Shown: positions 53,216-64,000, counted from the stretch's first letter. The stretch is DNA of 64,000 nt from Ceratobasidium sp. AG-K (GCA_037039685.1 JAWNGF010000004.1:2108001-2172000), one strand, 5' to 3'. The notes: generated from the letters alone by a model not told the origin. A program made the numbers and translations.

Positions 53216-53634
53216 GTGAATGGGTACCAGGTTACAACGGAAGGCAACCAACGCTCCGACCTAGATGGAACGATGCCTGGGATGCCAACTACAAAAAGGA
53301 CCTGAGCGACTGGAGGATGGAGAGGGGCAGGTACCAGAAGGAAAAAATCGAATGGGAACCCTACTAGTGGAGGAAGGAGGAAACTGACGTGTCGGCATGG
53401 AAGGAGGCAGAGCCCGATGTGCGACAATGGGATAAGGAGTTTGTGGAGGCCCAGGAGAGGGTTTTAGACTGGTCCAAGGCGGACTGGACAAAGGAAGAGA
53501 CTTGGGAAGAATGGGAGAAGTTCTCGGACGAACCGGGAAATACCGTTTTTAATCCCATTGATCTGACCTTGGAGGAGGAGGAGGGGTTGGAGGAGTATAT
53601 GCTGAAAAAGGAAAAGGACTGTGCAGTGCAGTAG
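52870..53634 (+). pseudogene. ORF3 of element B, one TAG codon
   Basis: 255 codons from ATG 52870 to TAG 53632-53634, overlapping pol by about 350 nt in another frame. Contains the signature around Cys84-x-Gly-Cys87 and a C-terminal half with many Trp, Lys and Glu (DWSKADWTKEETWEEWEKF). TAG at 53365-53367 replaces TGG of A. Length and frame are the same in A and C, showing it was once a maintained gene. Confidence 0.78.
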
Positions 53635-53676
53635 AGTCCGTTCAGGTCCCCCAAACAGACTCTTAGGGGGGAGTAA

Positions 53677-54132
53677 TGTTGTGAGCTAGCTCACTCCATC
53701 GGACTCGCCCGTCGTCTCGCCCGCCTGTCTCCTTCTTTATGTTACTTTCCCGTTTCTGTTTGCCGTGTTGCCACCTTCTTGTGGTTATTCTGTTACATTG
53801 TGTAACGCGGCTGTGCTTTGTACGAGTCATGTCTGTTCATACAGCATGACTCACATGGACACTCCTGACTGGTTGACTGCGTTGACTCATGTGGCTGCGC
53901 CTTGTATGACTCGGCCACTCTGTGAATATATATAGAGGACCAACAAGCCTGGAAACCCCAGCTTGTTTTGTCTCGTCAAAACATCCCCTTTGAGTGACAC
54001 TTAGAACCACCCCTACCCTCAAGAGCCTACAGACACTTAAGTGTGTTGCGGTTCAAGAGGTCACTTAGGACTTAGTGCCGTCCACTCTCCATCGCGGCTT
54101 GTCTCATAGCCACCAAGAAGAAGCTTACGACA
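53677..54132 (+). repeat. 3' LTR of element B (456 bp)
   Basis: Preceded by the purine tract AGGGGGGAGTAA. TGACTCA at 53847-53853 and 53883-53889. Four CpG/TpG differences from the 5' LTR. Confidence 0.95.
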
Positions 54133-54137
54133 GAACA

Positions 54138-55124
54138 GGCCAAACCATCCATCTTGCTCTTGTTCACCAAAGACTTGGACCTTATGGACAACATCGCACC
54201 TGTCTCCAGCCCCTTGGTCCCCCTAATTGTAGCCAGTGTACAAGGTGTTGGGCAATCAATAGACCCAGAGCCAAGTGTGGATCCCTCAAGTGCTGTGCTT
54301 CACATGACCAGGAAGAAGGATCATAATTATGGCTGCATCAGCACACCAACAATGAAGGAGCTCTGAGTATATCAAAGCAAAGAGTACAACAGGATCAGGG
54401 GAAAGCAAAGTTCAACCCACTGAAGGCAAATAAGCCAGCTCCGCATGTTGGGGGCAAGATGGGGACATTCTCCCACAGCCACCAAGGGTACATGTATATA
54501 TTCCGGTTCAGCCTTGTGTCTGACATGATTCTACACTCTCCCTGGTTGGAACCCAATGATATGCTCCTGGCTTGTGCACTGGACCTTGCAGACATGGTTA
54601 CTGGATTGCACCACAACAAAGTCCTGCAGGGGGAGTTTTTGGAAACAGTAAGTAGCCTGTAATGAGCTGGGTAGAACAAATTACAAATGTTTAATATCAG
54701 GCTACATGCAATCAATCAGCTCTCCAAAGCCAATTTTCCAAGCCTGTGTTGGAATTGACCAAAAGTGTATTCCCAAAGATCACAAAAGAGGGCGCTCAAA
54801 CCCTGCTTGACAGTGATCAATTCATGTTTCCAACTTATGCTCATGTAAGTCCAATACTTCATCTTGCAGCCAAGGTCTGATCTCTCAGTAAAGAATCCAC
54901 ACAAGTTTGGCAACACAATAATCATGTGTAGGGTTATAAGCAAAATCTTTTTCAACAAAAAGCGGAGACTTGGTGGTCTCTTCATGGAGGCAATGCTGAA
55001 GGAGGACACAATCAAGACTTGTTGCCAGTTGATCACCTTGACCACACCAACCATTCCCACTTGCTTTGACTATGCTGACATGTCTCCTGATGCCTTGAAA
55101 TGGTGTTGCAACCCAACACTATGA
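54138..55124. other. Unassigned DNA right of element B
   Basis: Continues the target sequence of B. A weak frame at about 54140-54326 (+) has a Cys-rich cluster (CTRC ... C ... CC ... H) but no clear start, and is broken after 54326. No gene is supported. Confidence 0.35.
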
Positions 55125-55600
55125 TGGTTGCCAACTGTAACTGTATGTGCGCAAGTCAAGACTTAGAGAGACTTGGCACCCAAAGAACTGTGAACTATAG
55201 ACTGTGAACAGCACTAAGACCTGAGGATCCAAGGTAACCCTGAGGGAAACCCAGTGAAGGATTGTTTGTTGGGGAAATGACAAGGCAAAACAAGATGGGG
55301 ATACCATGCTTGTTGTCACCTCATTATATATTCAGAAAAGACATGAGTCATACTCATGCCAAGAAACAAGTCATACAAAACAAACCAATTGGAAAGCTCT
55401 ATGAGTCATGTCCTAGAAAGGAACATGACTTGCCAAGAAAGGAAGTTGTAAGACAAAAGAAAAAGGAAGCAGCCTAAGGCTGTGCAAGAACAAAGAAAAC
55501 TAGACACAAAGGAAGCGTGCACAAAGGAAGGGAGAACAAAAGGAACACAAGACAAGCAACTAGGAGACAAAGTCTGTTGGAGGGGCCTTAGGTCACAACA
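55125..55600 (-). repeat. Degenerate LTR of an A/D-like family
   Basis: Resembles the minus-strand A LTR: an ACAAGGCAAAACAAGATGGGG segment (primer region), TATATATTC near 55325-55333, TGAGTCA at 55344-55350 and 55402-55408, and the end GGTCACAACA at 55600. The left boundary is approximate and no target duplication was found. Confidence 0.5.
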
Positions 55601-56949
55601 AAGGGCCACCAATTGCCTCAATGGCCTTTGTTGAAATAACTGTGAGAGTCATGTTATCTGTTGCATTATTACTGTCTGACCAATTGCCTGGTAGATCTGG
55701 CTTGCTCTCAAGACAATCAGGGGGAATTCTGGCAAATTTGACAAGGAGGGCTATGGGCAACATTGGAAGCACATTGCTGGTTGCTTTGTGGCACACCCAT
55801 GTTTGGGCCTGATTTGTGCAGGTCTTTTTGACAAGCTGAAGTAAGTTATTGTATTTTGGTTTGTTCATGAGCAAGTACTCACTAATACCCAGGGGCAATT
55901 ATGTAGGTGCCTACTGCCAAGGATATTGGGATGTTCACCCAAATGATGAATGTGCATGGGAATGGAAATAGGCTGCTGGGTAGTCAAATCCTTCTTCATT
56001 GCTGCCCTGCCCGCTCTGTCCTGTGAGGATCTTATGTGTGTTACCCTTTTTGATTTCCTTCAATGCCACCCTACCAACAGTTTACTTCTTTGTCCCTGCT
56101 TGTCAACACCATGCTGTCCTGCTGATCAAAATGTTGCTAACAACCTTTCTGGTTTTTATGGACAGACGCTTTGTGCTTGTGTTTCATTTGTAGTTCTTGT
56201 TGTTTCCTTGCCTTCTTGACTGCCTTGTCCACTATGTCCTGCATATTCTCCTGTTTTGGCTGTTTGCCTTTGCTTGTTACCCCAACATGCACTCCACACA
56301 TTTCTTTGACTTGAAGCATGTTGTTTCTGCTTTTGTGTTTGGCTGTGATTTACACATGCATGCTGTCAAATTCAATGATACAGTGTACTTAATCCAATGG
56401 CCAGCAAGGTGTGTGTGAGCACAACAATGTCTGCATATAGGTATATACTGGAGATAATGAGAACAACACCCACATCCACACAATGTGCGACCAGTGCAAC
56501 AGCAGACAATACATGAACAATTCACATGTGTGTAACCCAGACCCAGGGGCAACAGTGTGCAGGTGTGGGGGAGCCAGTAGTGACAATGCAGAGAGCGGGC
56601 AATCTGGTATTGAACCACTGGGGCTCAACAATGCAGCCGGACCCAGGTGGATCACATGCTGCAGAGGGACTGGGCAGAAATGCATGGGCCATCAACAGTT
56701 CCACAACCAGAGAGCACTGGAGAGTGGACTGCATATAGCCAGACATTCTCAATGACAAGAGGAGAAAATGAAATTCAACTCTACAGCTTACTGAGCAGCA
56801 TGCAAACAAGCCCACATACCTACTCTGCTGGCCTAAACTTGTTATCTCCCAGAGTGACTCTAGAGTACTCTGGGAGATTTTAGGTGTCTCCCAGCACTCT
56901 GAGCACTCTAGAGTCACTCTAGAGCCCAATGGCCTTTGCAGATGTGGTT
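55601..56949. other. Decayed repeat DNA with a palindromic block
   Basis: Short frames only, none recognised. A perfect 33-bp stem-loop lies at 56845-56877, followed by further CTCTAGAGT-type repeats to 56930. Confidence 0.4.
56845..56877. repeat. 33-bp perfect stem-loop
   Basis: Arms TCTCCCAGAGT and ACTCTGGGAGA enclose an 11-base centre that itself contains the palindrome ACTCTAGAGT. Related half-sites follow to 56930. Confidence 0.75.
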
Positions 56950-57500
56950 TATTGAAGAATAGAACAGTATCAAATGCACTCCACCCATGCAGATGCAAAC
57001 TACTTGCCAGGTGCGCATGCACAACATTGCAAGCAGGAGGATCATCTGGTGCACATTGAAGGGGCCAGTGGTGGAGGTAAAATTGGTGCCATATTTTGGA
57101 TCAGTGCTGGAGCATGAGCTGATTGGCATTGTACTGGAGGTGCAGGCACTTGTTTGCATATGATTTGATGACCTTGAGGAGGTCATTCAGCCTGTGCACA
57201 GTGGCAAATTCTGATCTGGTCTGGTCCTTTGTTGCTACTTTGGCTTGTCTGATCTGAGGCAGTGGGCTATCAGCCATGTGCTCAGCACCTTGCTCTTGAA
57301 CAACATCCTTGCCTTCCTTCTCTGGCCTCTTGAACACCTGATCCTTGCCATCACCAACCCCAAGTCTCCTCCTTCTCCTCCTGTGCCCTGTCATTGCACT
57401 GTCGTTGGAGGCCAAGTTGCTTTTCAAGGTACTTCTGCTGTTTCCAAATAGCTTAAAGTTGCTGAATAGTCTAAGCTATTTGTGGGGTGGGGTTGACCTT
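56950..57500 (-). pseudogene. Dispersed repeat R1, copy 2 (uninterrupted)
   Basis: About 550 bp matching 21935-22250 plus 45441-45683. It carries a single AGTGG (57261-57265) where copy 1 was split by LTR G, so it is the empty site. The minus-strand coding trace is shared with copy 1 but has frame disruptions. Confidence 0.6.
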
Positions 57501-58486
57501 TACTGCAAGAAAAAGGGGTGAAATAACATGTAATATCATGTTATAACACCATTACTCCATAAACATTCCCCCCACTATCATTACACCAGATTACACCACC
57601 CCAGGTGTAATGACATGACATAACATGGAATGAGACCAAAGACAAACTGCTTCCAAATGCAGCATATGACCAGACTGGGATGCCAGCCCAACCCAAATAG
57701 GGAACTAATATAACCATATAAGGCATGATTGACTTACATAAGCCTGACCTATCTAATTACCTAATCATAGGTGAGCAAGCTTATGTGATACTGACTAAGG
57801 AATTTGAAATTATTTCGGCACTGCATGTGTCTCCCTTGGCACCCAACTCTGCCTTTGCAACTGATCCCCAACTTCCCACCAAGCCTCTAGCACACCACTC
57901 CCCTGTCCACTTGCCTTTGTAGGTCCATCTACACCTGGTGGTACTTCATAGCATTTAGCCCCTTTGGTCAACAAGGGACAAAAATTGCATGGTGGGATCA
58001 AGAGTTGACACTAAATTGGAAATGCATTGGAAATGGAAAATTACCAAATTGGGAAGATTCCGAATTGAATCCAGGTTCTCATTCTTGTTTTGGCATGGTT
58101 TTCATCACTGGTGTAATTTCATGTAATTGCATTTTGAGTGTAATCACACCTCATGACACTATATAACACCTTAAACATTCCCCCACTATCATTACACTTC
58201 AGGTTTTTCCAGAGATTAACAAGAAATGTAGATAGAAAGGTATTTAATTGATAGAGAAAGGTGATGATTGTGCTCCAAAGAAATCTGGAAATGCTAGCTT
58301 AGGCTTGTTTACCCAAGTGAGCACATACCAGCATACATTTATATTAAGACGGACCTTGCCGAGTACATGGTTCATCATGATCCTGCCAAAAAGTCATGTG
58401 ACTCTCTCCTCTCTGCTTGTTCACTGCAATACCTAAAAAAGTGGGAGCACACGCTTGTATCGCCAGCCACATAAGTATTTAATATT
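57501..58486. other. Intergenic with a repeated ATAACACC...ATTACAC block
   Basis: A block at 57561-57586 recurs at 58173-58197 in the same orientation with one base fewer in its C run; both are preceded by ATAACACC. GTGTAAT motifs are frequent between them. Could be a MITE-like or decayed terminal repeat. TCATGTGA lies at about 58394-58401 upstream of gene 1. Confidence 0.4.
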
Positions 58487-59607
58487 ATGATTCTACAAGG
58501 TTCGGGGCTTTCAGCTTGGATTACCAATCTGCAAGGCAACCCGTTGCCCGAGTATGAGATAAACCAACTGGATGGGAATACACTTGAGTACGTTCCAGTT
58601 ATTGGCATTTTCAAACGACTATGCTCATTAAATGAAGATGTTGGATACCTTCTGTGGAGGGGGAAAACTTCGAAATCCACTACAAATGCCTTGAAGGGGT
58701 GAAGTTGGGATTCAATCTGCAATGCTGCCTGTCACTCGATGGCGTCAATATGGACGGACAATGGTTGCCAAAGCAAGATGTCGCTAACAAGAGATCCTCT
58801 CGACTATATTGTCATGAAACAAGCAGCTCGACAGCCTGACTTTATCAATTTAGTCGGCGCAAGCTAACCGGCAAGTATTCCACATAGTTGGCATAACACG
58901 GAGGAAACAAACTAATTTAACTCTTATTTTTAGATGAGGGTAACGTTTCCCAAGCAGAGAAGTCCATGCAAAAGCACTTGAACACAATTCGGGTCGAGTT
59001 CTCATGGGGACACGCTGGACAGAAAAGCAATGCAATAAACTACACTACTCCCAGAGATAATGGACCCATGCATGAGAAGGCTGCGAAGAAAGGACATTCA
59101 GGCTCGGCCGGACTTGGCAAGACAATAACCCGATTGAGTTGCGATAGGACTAGGTTTCACAAGGAGAAAAGTCTAGAGCCCATCCTATTTATCTTTCGAT
59201 ACGCCCCTGAGGGTAAGTAACAATGGTCAGAACCACAGGCAATCCTTGACTCGGTCTTAGAATGGTTGAGAGTGCGCGAAATTATACCATGCTCTCCTAA
59301 TCCAGAAGATGAATCACAAGTTGGAAAGAAGCGCCCCCGTGAAACTACCCCGGAGGTTGTAGATGTTGACGAGCTCGAAACCGATGACGACGAAATTGTG
59401 ATTGTCAAACACATGGTGAGTCTATCGTCCTTGGGAATTCCACTCAAACGTTGATCCCGGCCAATACAGATTCCGGCTCCAATCCATCCAAATCAAAAGC
59501 GCCGCAAATCTCAGGCTGATGTAAAACAGGAAGAAGACGAAGATGAGGATGAGGACGGCCCTGTGACGGAAAAAGAGCAAGATGTCAAACCTAACATAGC
59601 CAATTGA
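58487..59607 (+). pseudogene. DUF7918-like gene, tandem copy 1, nonsense codon in exon 2
   Basis: Five exons inferred from the paralogs: 58487-58587, 58638-58870, 58934-59212, 59261-59415, 59470-59607 (301 codons plus stop). Exon lengths 101, 233, 279 and 155 match copy 2 exactly. Starts Met-Ile-Leu, then LSAWITN, PLPEYE, CWIPSVEG, the fold signature of the fungal DUF7918 family. The C-terminal exons are acidic/basic with a KKRPRE nuclear-localisation-like motif. TGA at 58837-58839 stands where copies 2 and 3 have CGG. Intron 2 begins with GC. Probably inactive. Confidence 0.75.
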
Positions 59608-60610
59608 CCTGTCTATCCCTAACGCACTGATTTACTATTTTATTAGTAGTTGAAGTTCCCTCAATAATCTATTTCAATATCCTTGTACATATACATATGA
59701 GTTCGCTTTCCTATTTCCTTTAATACGTTTGAGTTTGGTAATGGCTTTCAAAGACAAGTTTTCATTCTAGGACGCTAACTACAAAATCAGGTTAACAAGA
59801 TTCAGTGGTCTCTTCATTTTAACCAGTCAAACCGGCACTTAGCTTGACATACCATAATCAATTGAACAGGCCCGGAACGACGAGCCCTCCATTAACTTAA
59901 GTTTCCCACTTCACTATCTATACAGAGGTAATGTAAACAACCACCATGATTGCAAGGAAAAGACTATCTTAGATGACTGTTCCTTCCGTGCTTGTATCGT
60001 CAAGTGATACTGTCAATTAAATTGGGTTGCTTTCAGTTAAAAAGTTGTAATCATGTCCTTATATTGTTACGGTGACAACTTGACCATAGCTTGATTGTCC
60101 GATGTCACCCATGAAGGGGAACATATGAAATATTACATCGAGCACCAAGAACCAAGCGTCCAGACATAATTGTCGGGTTATATTTGTGTTTTCGTTCCCC
60201 AAGTGCAACCGTTTATTTACTCAGCCTAGACGAGATGAAGTTAGATTTCATTTACTATAATCTGCCGTTGCATTGCTGAAGGAGAGCCGCGCCACGTTAT
60301 GAAGCAAGCACGAAGTCTGTTCAATGTAAAGATGCAGTGTATTTTTAGTAGCTTTGTATAGTGTGTATAGAAGTTCAACACACGCAGTGGGAGCGTGTAG
60401 CTGGGTTGATTTAATATACGTACTCACTCGATATTCTTGGGTACGAGCTCCCAGTGAAGAGATCAGTCGCCAAGGTATTGTCGGCGGGACGGTCATGTGA
60501 CTTGTCCCTCAGACTCCAACTCTCTTCCGCCTCCACCTAGCATACGCTATTACGCTTCGGGTTCTTTTGGGACACGACACGAGTGTATTACGAACAAATC
60601 CGCTTGTTTC
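59608..60610. other. Intergenic between tandem copies 1 and 2
   Basis: No gene seen on either strand. GTCATGTGAC at 60492-60501 lies about 110 bp upstream of the copy 2 start and resembles 58393-58402 upstream of copy 1. Confidence 0.5.
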
Positions 60611-61690
60611 ATGATTCTTGACGCTTCGGGACTTTCAGCTTGGATCACAAATCCAGAAGGTGATCCACTTCCCGAGTATGAAGTCACCCAGCCTGATAAA
60701 AACACGATCGAGTAGGTCATGTGTCTCTTTTCCGTTTGAATAAGCCTTTTGATGAGAAAAAAGATGCTGGATACCTTCGGTTGAGGGGGAAGGCTTCGAG
60801 ATCAACTACCGATGCTTGAATAACGGCAAACGCAAGTTCGACTTGTTGTGTGTGCCGTTCCTTGACGGAGTAGAGATGTCCAGCCAGTGGATGTCGAAGC
60901 TGGACGTCACCAGGAGAAGGACCTCTCAAATATGCAGTCATCAAACCAGCAGCTTCACCGCACGGCTTTACCAGTTTGGCCAACGCAATTTAACCGGTAT
61001 GTATTGCCTATGGTTTTAACAGGTTCAGCGATCTAACTACAGGACATATTCCAGACAAAGGCGATGTTTCACAGACGGATAAAGCCATGCAGAGACATTT
61101 GAATACGATTCGAGTCGAACTTTCGTGGGGGCGTGCTGGGCGTAGAAATAAAGCCCCAGCGTACACCGACCCCAAAGACAGTGGTCCGATACACGAGAAA
61201 GCCGCGAAGAAAGGGCATTCGGGCTGTGCTGGGCTTGGCTCGACGATATCTGCCCCAGAGATTGAATATTCTATATTTCAGCCAGAAGCAAGCTTGGAAA
61301 GTGTGCTATTTATATTCCGTTACGCTCCTGAGGGTAAGTCTCACTATGATGGTGAATTAAAGCTAACTTGTGTGGTAGAATGGTTGAGGGCACGGGAAGT
61401 TATCCCACGCTCTCCTAGCCCTGAAAATGACTCAGATATTGGCAAGAAGCGCCCTCGCGACGTTACTCCGGAGGTTGTTGACCTAGACGACCTAGAAACT
61501 GACGATGATGAGATCGTGATCGTCAAACACATGGTACGTCTCGGCCGCAGCCTAAGCCTACAATGACCACATAATTCATTGACAAATATAGATTCCAGTT
61601 CCCCTTCACCCTGAACAAAAGCGTCGCAAACCCCATGACAACGTGAAACAGGAAGAACCTGAGTTTCAAGTAGAGGAGAGTTTAGCATGA
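60611..61690 (+). CDS. DUF7918-like protein, tandem copy 2
   Basis: Exons 60611-60711, 60764-60996, 61055-61333, 61379-61533, 61592-61690; introns 45-58 bp, GT-AG, phases 2, 1, 1, 0. Joined product 288 residues. Start chosen at ATG 60611 because copy 1 begins at the equivalent ATG. N-terminal DUF7918-like domain (LSAWITN, CWIPSVEGEGFEINY, SWGRAG, LFIFRYAPEEWL), then a tail with GKKRPRD and an acidic DLETDDDEIV. The basic motifs suggest a nuclear protein; biochemical function is unknown. No frame lesions. Closest relatives lie on either side, so the array arose by tandem duplication. Confidence 0.85.
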
Positions 61691-62574
61691 GCACGCAGCG
61701 TTCAGTTAAAGTTACAATCTAACTCACTATTGGTTCTTCTATCCTTCATAATTTGTTCAGCCCTTTCAGATCTGTATATATGCGACCCCGTTTGGTATTT
61801 TATTGCATTTGCTAATTTACTATTGTGGAGGAACAAGGTAGTACATATATGGAGCCCAAGAAATAAGCATAGCTGAGGTCCCTGTTCCCCCTCGAACCCA
61901 TCGAGCGTCTGTGTACACACATCTAGTCCGATTGTAAACCAGATAATTCGAAACGTTTTGCATTACATATCCTCAACAAATCATTGACTCCCCAGGAGCT
62001 CGGTACTCGCTGTACGCGTTGCAGGATATATTAGAACGTCTACTACGAAATTTCCATCATAAGGTCATTTTGGCAAAACAAAGAAGCCGCCACGTAATCG
62101 CTTGCGTTGCTCCGACCCGAGAAACCTCCACACGTCTCACGGACGAGAGCACGCAAAACGACTTGAATCTAAATACCACTCATATAGAAAGAGAAGACTG
62201 TGAATGGGGGCGACATTGAAATTTGTGTCAATGTGACCAGTAGTTGTCAAAGTTGGTGAATCATTAGTTTTGGTCAACTGTTACCTGGAGAGGGACCATA
62301 TTTGGAAATATACGGAGACATCCGTAACCGATGCTGAGCTCACACTTTAATTTGACCCAGTCCCCGGACGCATACATGCACAATAGAGGAGGCCCGAGAG
62401 TATTCGGCAATACCGCCAAATATGTGACTTGGTGTGGGTAAGTTTGGTGAGGCGGGAATTCACGCACGGGGGCTTGAGTGATTAATTCGTGCGCCCTCCA
62501 GCATGTAGGTTCAGTCAGACCTCGAATCTATTTACCCTCGCCGTGTCAGGTCGACTCGAATTCACCCCTCCTTC
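61691..62574. other. Intergenic between tandem copies 2 and 3
   Basis: No gene supported. TATGTGACTTGG near 62421-62432 partly resembles the motif upstream of copies 1 and 2. Confidence 0.5.
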
Positions 62575-63755
62575 ATGCCCACCTTGACTCCTGTTGATTT
62601 TGATCTGCCGCTACAAGCGTGGATTGACTCAGGCGAAGATACTCTACCCGGGTACAATGCTTCACAGAGCGAAGATCCCCATGGGGTAGCAATCAAGTGG
62701 GTTTTATTTCTTATGTTGCCACTATGGCGTTGAGTTATATGGGATAGCTGTTGGATTCCTGTTGTGGAAGGGGCCAAGTTTGCTGTGCGATGGGCTGGCT
62801 CTCGTAAAACTCGCAAGCAGCGCTCTCTCGCGATTCAAGCTGACATTTGGCTTGGAAATATTCTCATGGATGGAGCTGTGCTACTTCCAGAGGAGCGGGA
62901 GAAAGGCATACACGGGAATATCGCTGAACAACCAGTTGAAACTGGTACCGCTCGGCCGTTTGTATTTAAAAAAGCGACAATAACAGGTGGGTTGAATCTC
63001 AACGCGGTCAAAACACCTGCTAATTGCGCACCGTACCAGACGACAAGGACGCACAGTCGAAGGATGGATTCAACACCATTAAAGTCCAATTAACATGGGG
63101 GACGGCAACAAGGATATCCGAGTTGAGTGCTTTTGACGACTTACAAGCACAACTGGACGCTCCGGTCCATGAGACGACATCCAAAAAGGGAGACGCGTCG
63201 TCGGTTGGTCTCGGGGACCTGTTCTCTTCTCAGAAATACGACCATTTTTCACTTGTGCCGGAACCTGGAATCCCTTCAATCACCTACGTATTCCGTTGTG
63301 CTTCTCGAGGCGAGTTGTGTGTAGACATTATACTCTTGAGCAATAGCGGCTAACTGCTGGATTTTCATCTAAACCAGAGTGGCTAGAGGCAGAGGGTATA
63401 ATCCCTCCCCGTCCACCGAAGAATGAATCCCCGGCGCCAAAGTGTGAATCACTGCTATTAAATTCCGAGCCTTTGCTCAAGTCCGAGCCGTCGTCACCAA
63501 AACGTCATCAGAAGCGTCCCCGTGCCAAGGCAGCAGGGCCCAAGACGGTCGACCTCAATGAGATCAAGTCGGAGCCTGAATTGGACCACAGGGTGGGTAC
63601 TCGAAGCTACTAGTTTTCAATCAACTTATCGATGCCATCAATACTTTCGCTAGGCACCGAGTGGTTCCAAGAAACGACGCCGCAAGGTCAAAGTGGAAGA
63701 GGAGTCGAAGTCAATAGTCGGAAAGGCCACTAAGTCATCGCGCAAGCGTGCTTAG
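62575..63755 (+). CDS. DUF7918-like protein, tandem copy 3 (diverged)
   Basis: Exons 62575-62696, 62748-62986, 63040-63309, 63378-63592, 63654-63755, with the same phases 2, 1, 1, 0 as copies 1 and 2; joined product 315 residues. Intron 3 uses a GC donor (GCGAGT). The domain is clearer than in the other copies: LQAWIDSGEDTLPGYN, CWIPVVEGAKFAVRW, GTARPFVFKKAT, ITYVFRCASREWLEAEGI, all typical of DUF7918. The C-terminal tail is Ser/Pro/Lys-rich with a strong basic motif (KKRRRKVKVEEE), suggesting nuclear location. No lesion. Function unknown. Confidence 0.85.
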
Positions 63756-64000
63756 CCCGTTCTCAAACAGAGTTTATTGTTATCAGAAATTTCCATCTAC
63801 GATCTGTCTTGTTTTCCATTTAGCTCATACAAGAATAGATGTTTGTCGTCAATCGATGTGCGTCTATGCGTCACTGATATTCAGACGCAAAGTGGTGGTC
63901 AAATTGGACCCTATCAAATTCGAAGACTCGGTGATGTCACGTGAGGGTGTCAGCGTAGTGGCTGACGTTGGAAAGAGGTCAAGTGTTGGCTTGGCGCACG
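63756..64000. other. 3' flank, TCACGTGA palindrome
   Basis: No gene begins within the window. TCACGTGA (E-box type) at 63937-63944 might belong to the promoter of a next gene beyond the edge. Confidence 0.4.

Larger units (their letters stand above)
46903..54132 (+). mobile_element. Chromovirus B (sister of A), TSD GAACA
   Basis: 7230-bp plus-strand element with 456-bp LTRs and a perfect GAACA duplication (46898-46902, 54133-54137). Gag is intact; pol has two TGA codons and ORF3 one TAG. LTRs differ at four sites, all CpG versus TpG. It is almost collinear with A in the opposite orientation, forming a large inverted repeat about 40 kb apart. Confidence 0.96.

Noticed and set aside
52870..53634. 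ORF3 as an envelope gene
   Set aside because: The position fits, but there is no signal peptide, membrane segment or glycoprotein-like cysteine pattern.
54075..54326. Cys-rich frame as a zinc-finger gene
   Set aside because: Its first part is B LTR sequence and it stops after one cysteine cluster. No intact gene.
1..64000. tRNA, rRNA and CRISPR arrays
   Set aside because: No cloverleaf with A/B boxes, no rRNA-like stretches and no regularly spaced short repeats were seen. The tRNA-iMet match at 11298 is a primer site only.

Overview
The window looks like repeat-rich DNA from a filamentous basidiomycete, most likely an agaricomycete of the Rhizoctonia/Cantharellales type. That placement is an inference. 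It rests on genes with several ~45-70 bp introns at the right end, a fungal DUF7918-like protein family, and several families of chromodomain-carrying Ty3/gypsy retrotransposons. About 58 kb is transposon-derived; only the last ~5.5 kb carries host-type genes. I saw no rRNA, tRNA or CRISPR.

Layout. 1-6876: chromovirus A (- strand; gag and pol open; its outer LTR is cut by the window edge). 7209-7676: solo LTR of the same family. 7840-20705: chromovirus D (+), split by a Ty1/copia element at 11029-15930. 22251-45440: a nested stack. A solo LTR (G) is split by chromovirus E (22674-45318, -). E is in turn split by chromovirus C (28561-35884, +), chromovirus F (37860-45047, -) and an unclassified insertion (about 26776-27926). 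46903-54132: chromovirus B (+), sister copy of A. 54138-58486: decayed repeats. 58487-63755: three tandem paralogous five-exon genes. Target-site duplications (TSDs) could be read for the solo LTR (AATCC), copia (AAGAG), G (AGTGG), E (ATAAG), C (CTGTA), F (CTTGA) and B (GAACA), so the order of insertion is well fixed.

How the parts work together. Each chromovirus has gag, then pol (protease, reverse transcriptase, RNase H, integrase, chromodomain). Most also carry a third frame overlapping the end of pol (ORF3). In every chromovirus family the 12 nt lying 2 nt inside the 5' LTR are the exact reverse complement of 12 nt about 30 nt downstream of the LTR TATA box. This is the arrangement expected for Tf1-type self-priming, and it covaries among four sequence families. 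The A/B/C family has a canonical -1 slippery heptamer (G GGA AAA) before the gag stop. The copia element instead has a primer site matching the anticodon arm of initiator tRNA-Met.

Inactivation is strikingly uniform. Almost all in-frame stops are TGA where an intact relative has CGA, and almost all differences between paired LTRs are CpG to TpG or CpA, pointing to CpG-directed mutation (methyl-C deamination or a RIP-like process). LTR promoters of several unrelated families carry clusters of TGA(C/G)TCA, the bZIP (Gcn4/AP-1 type) site.
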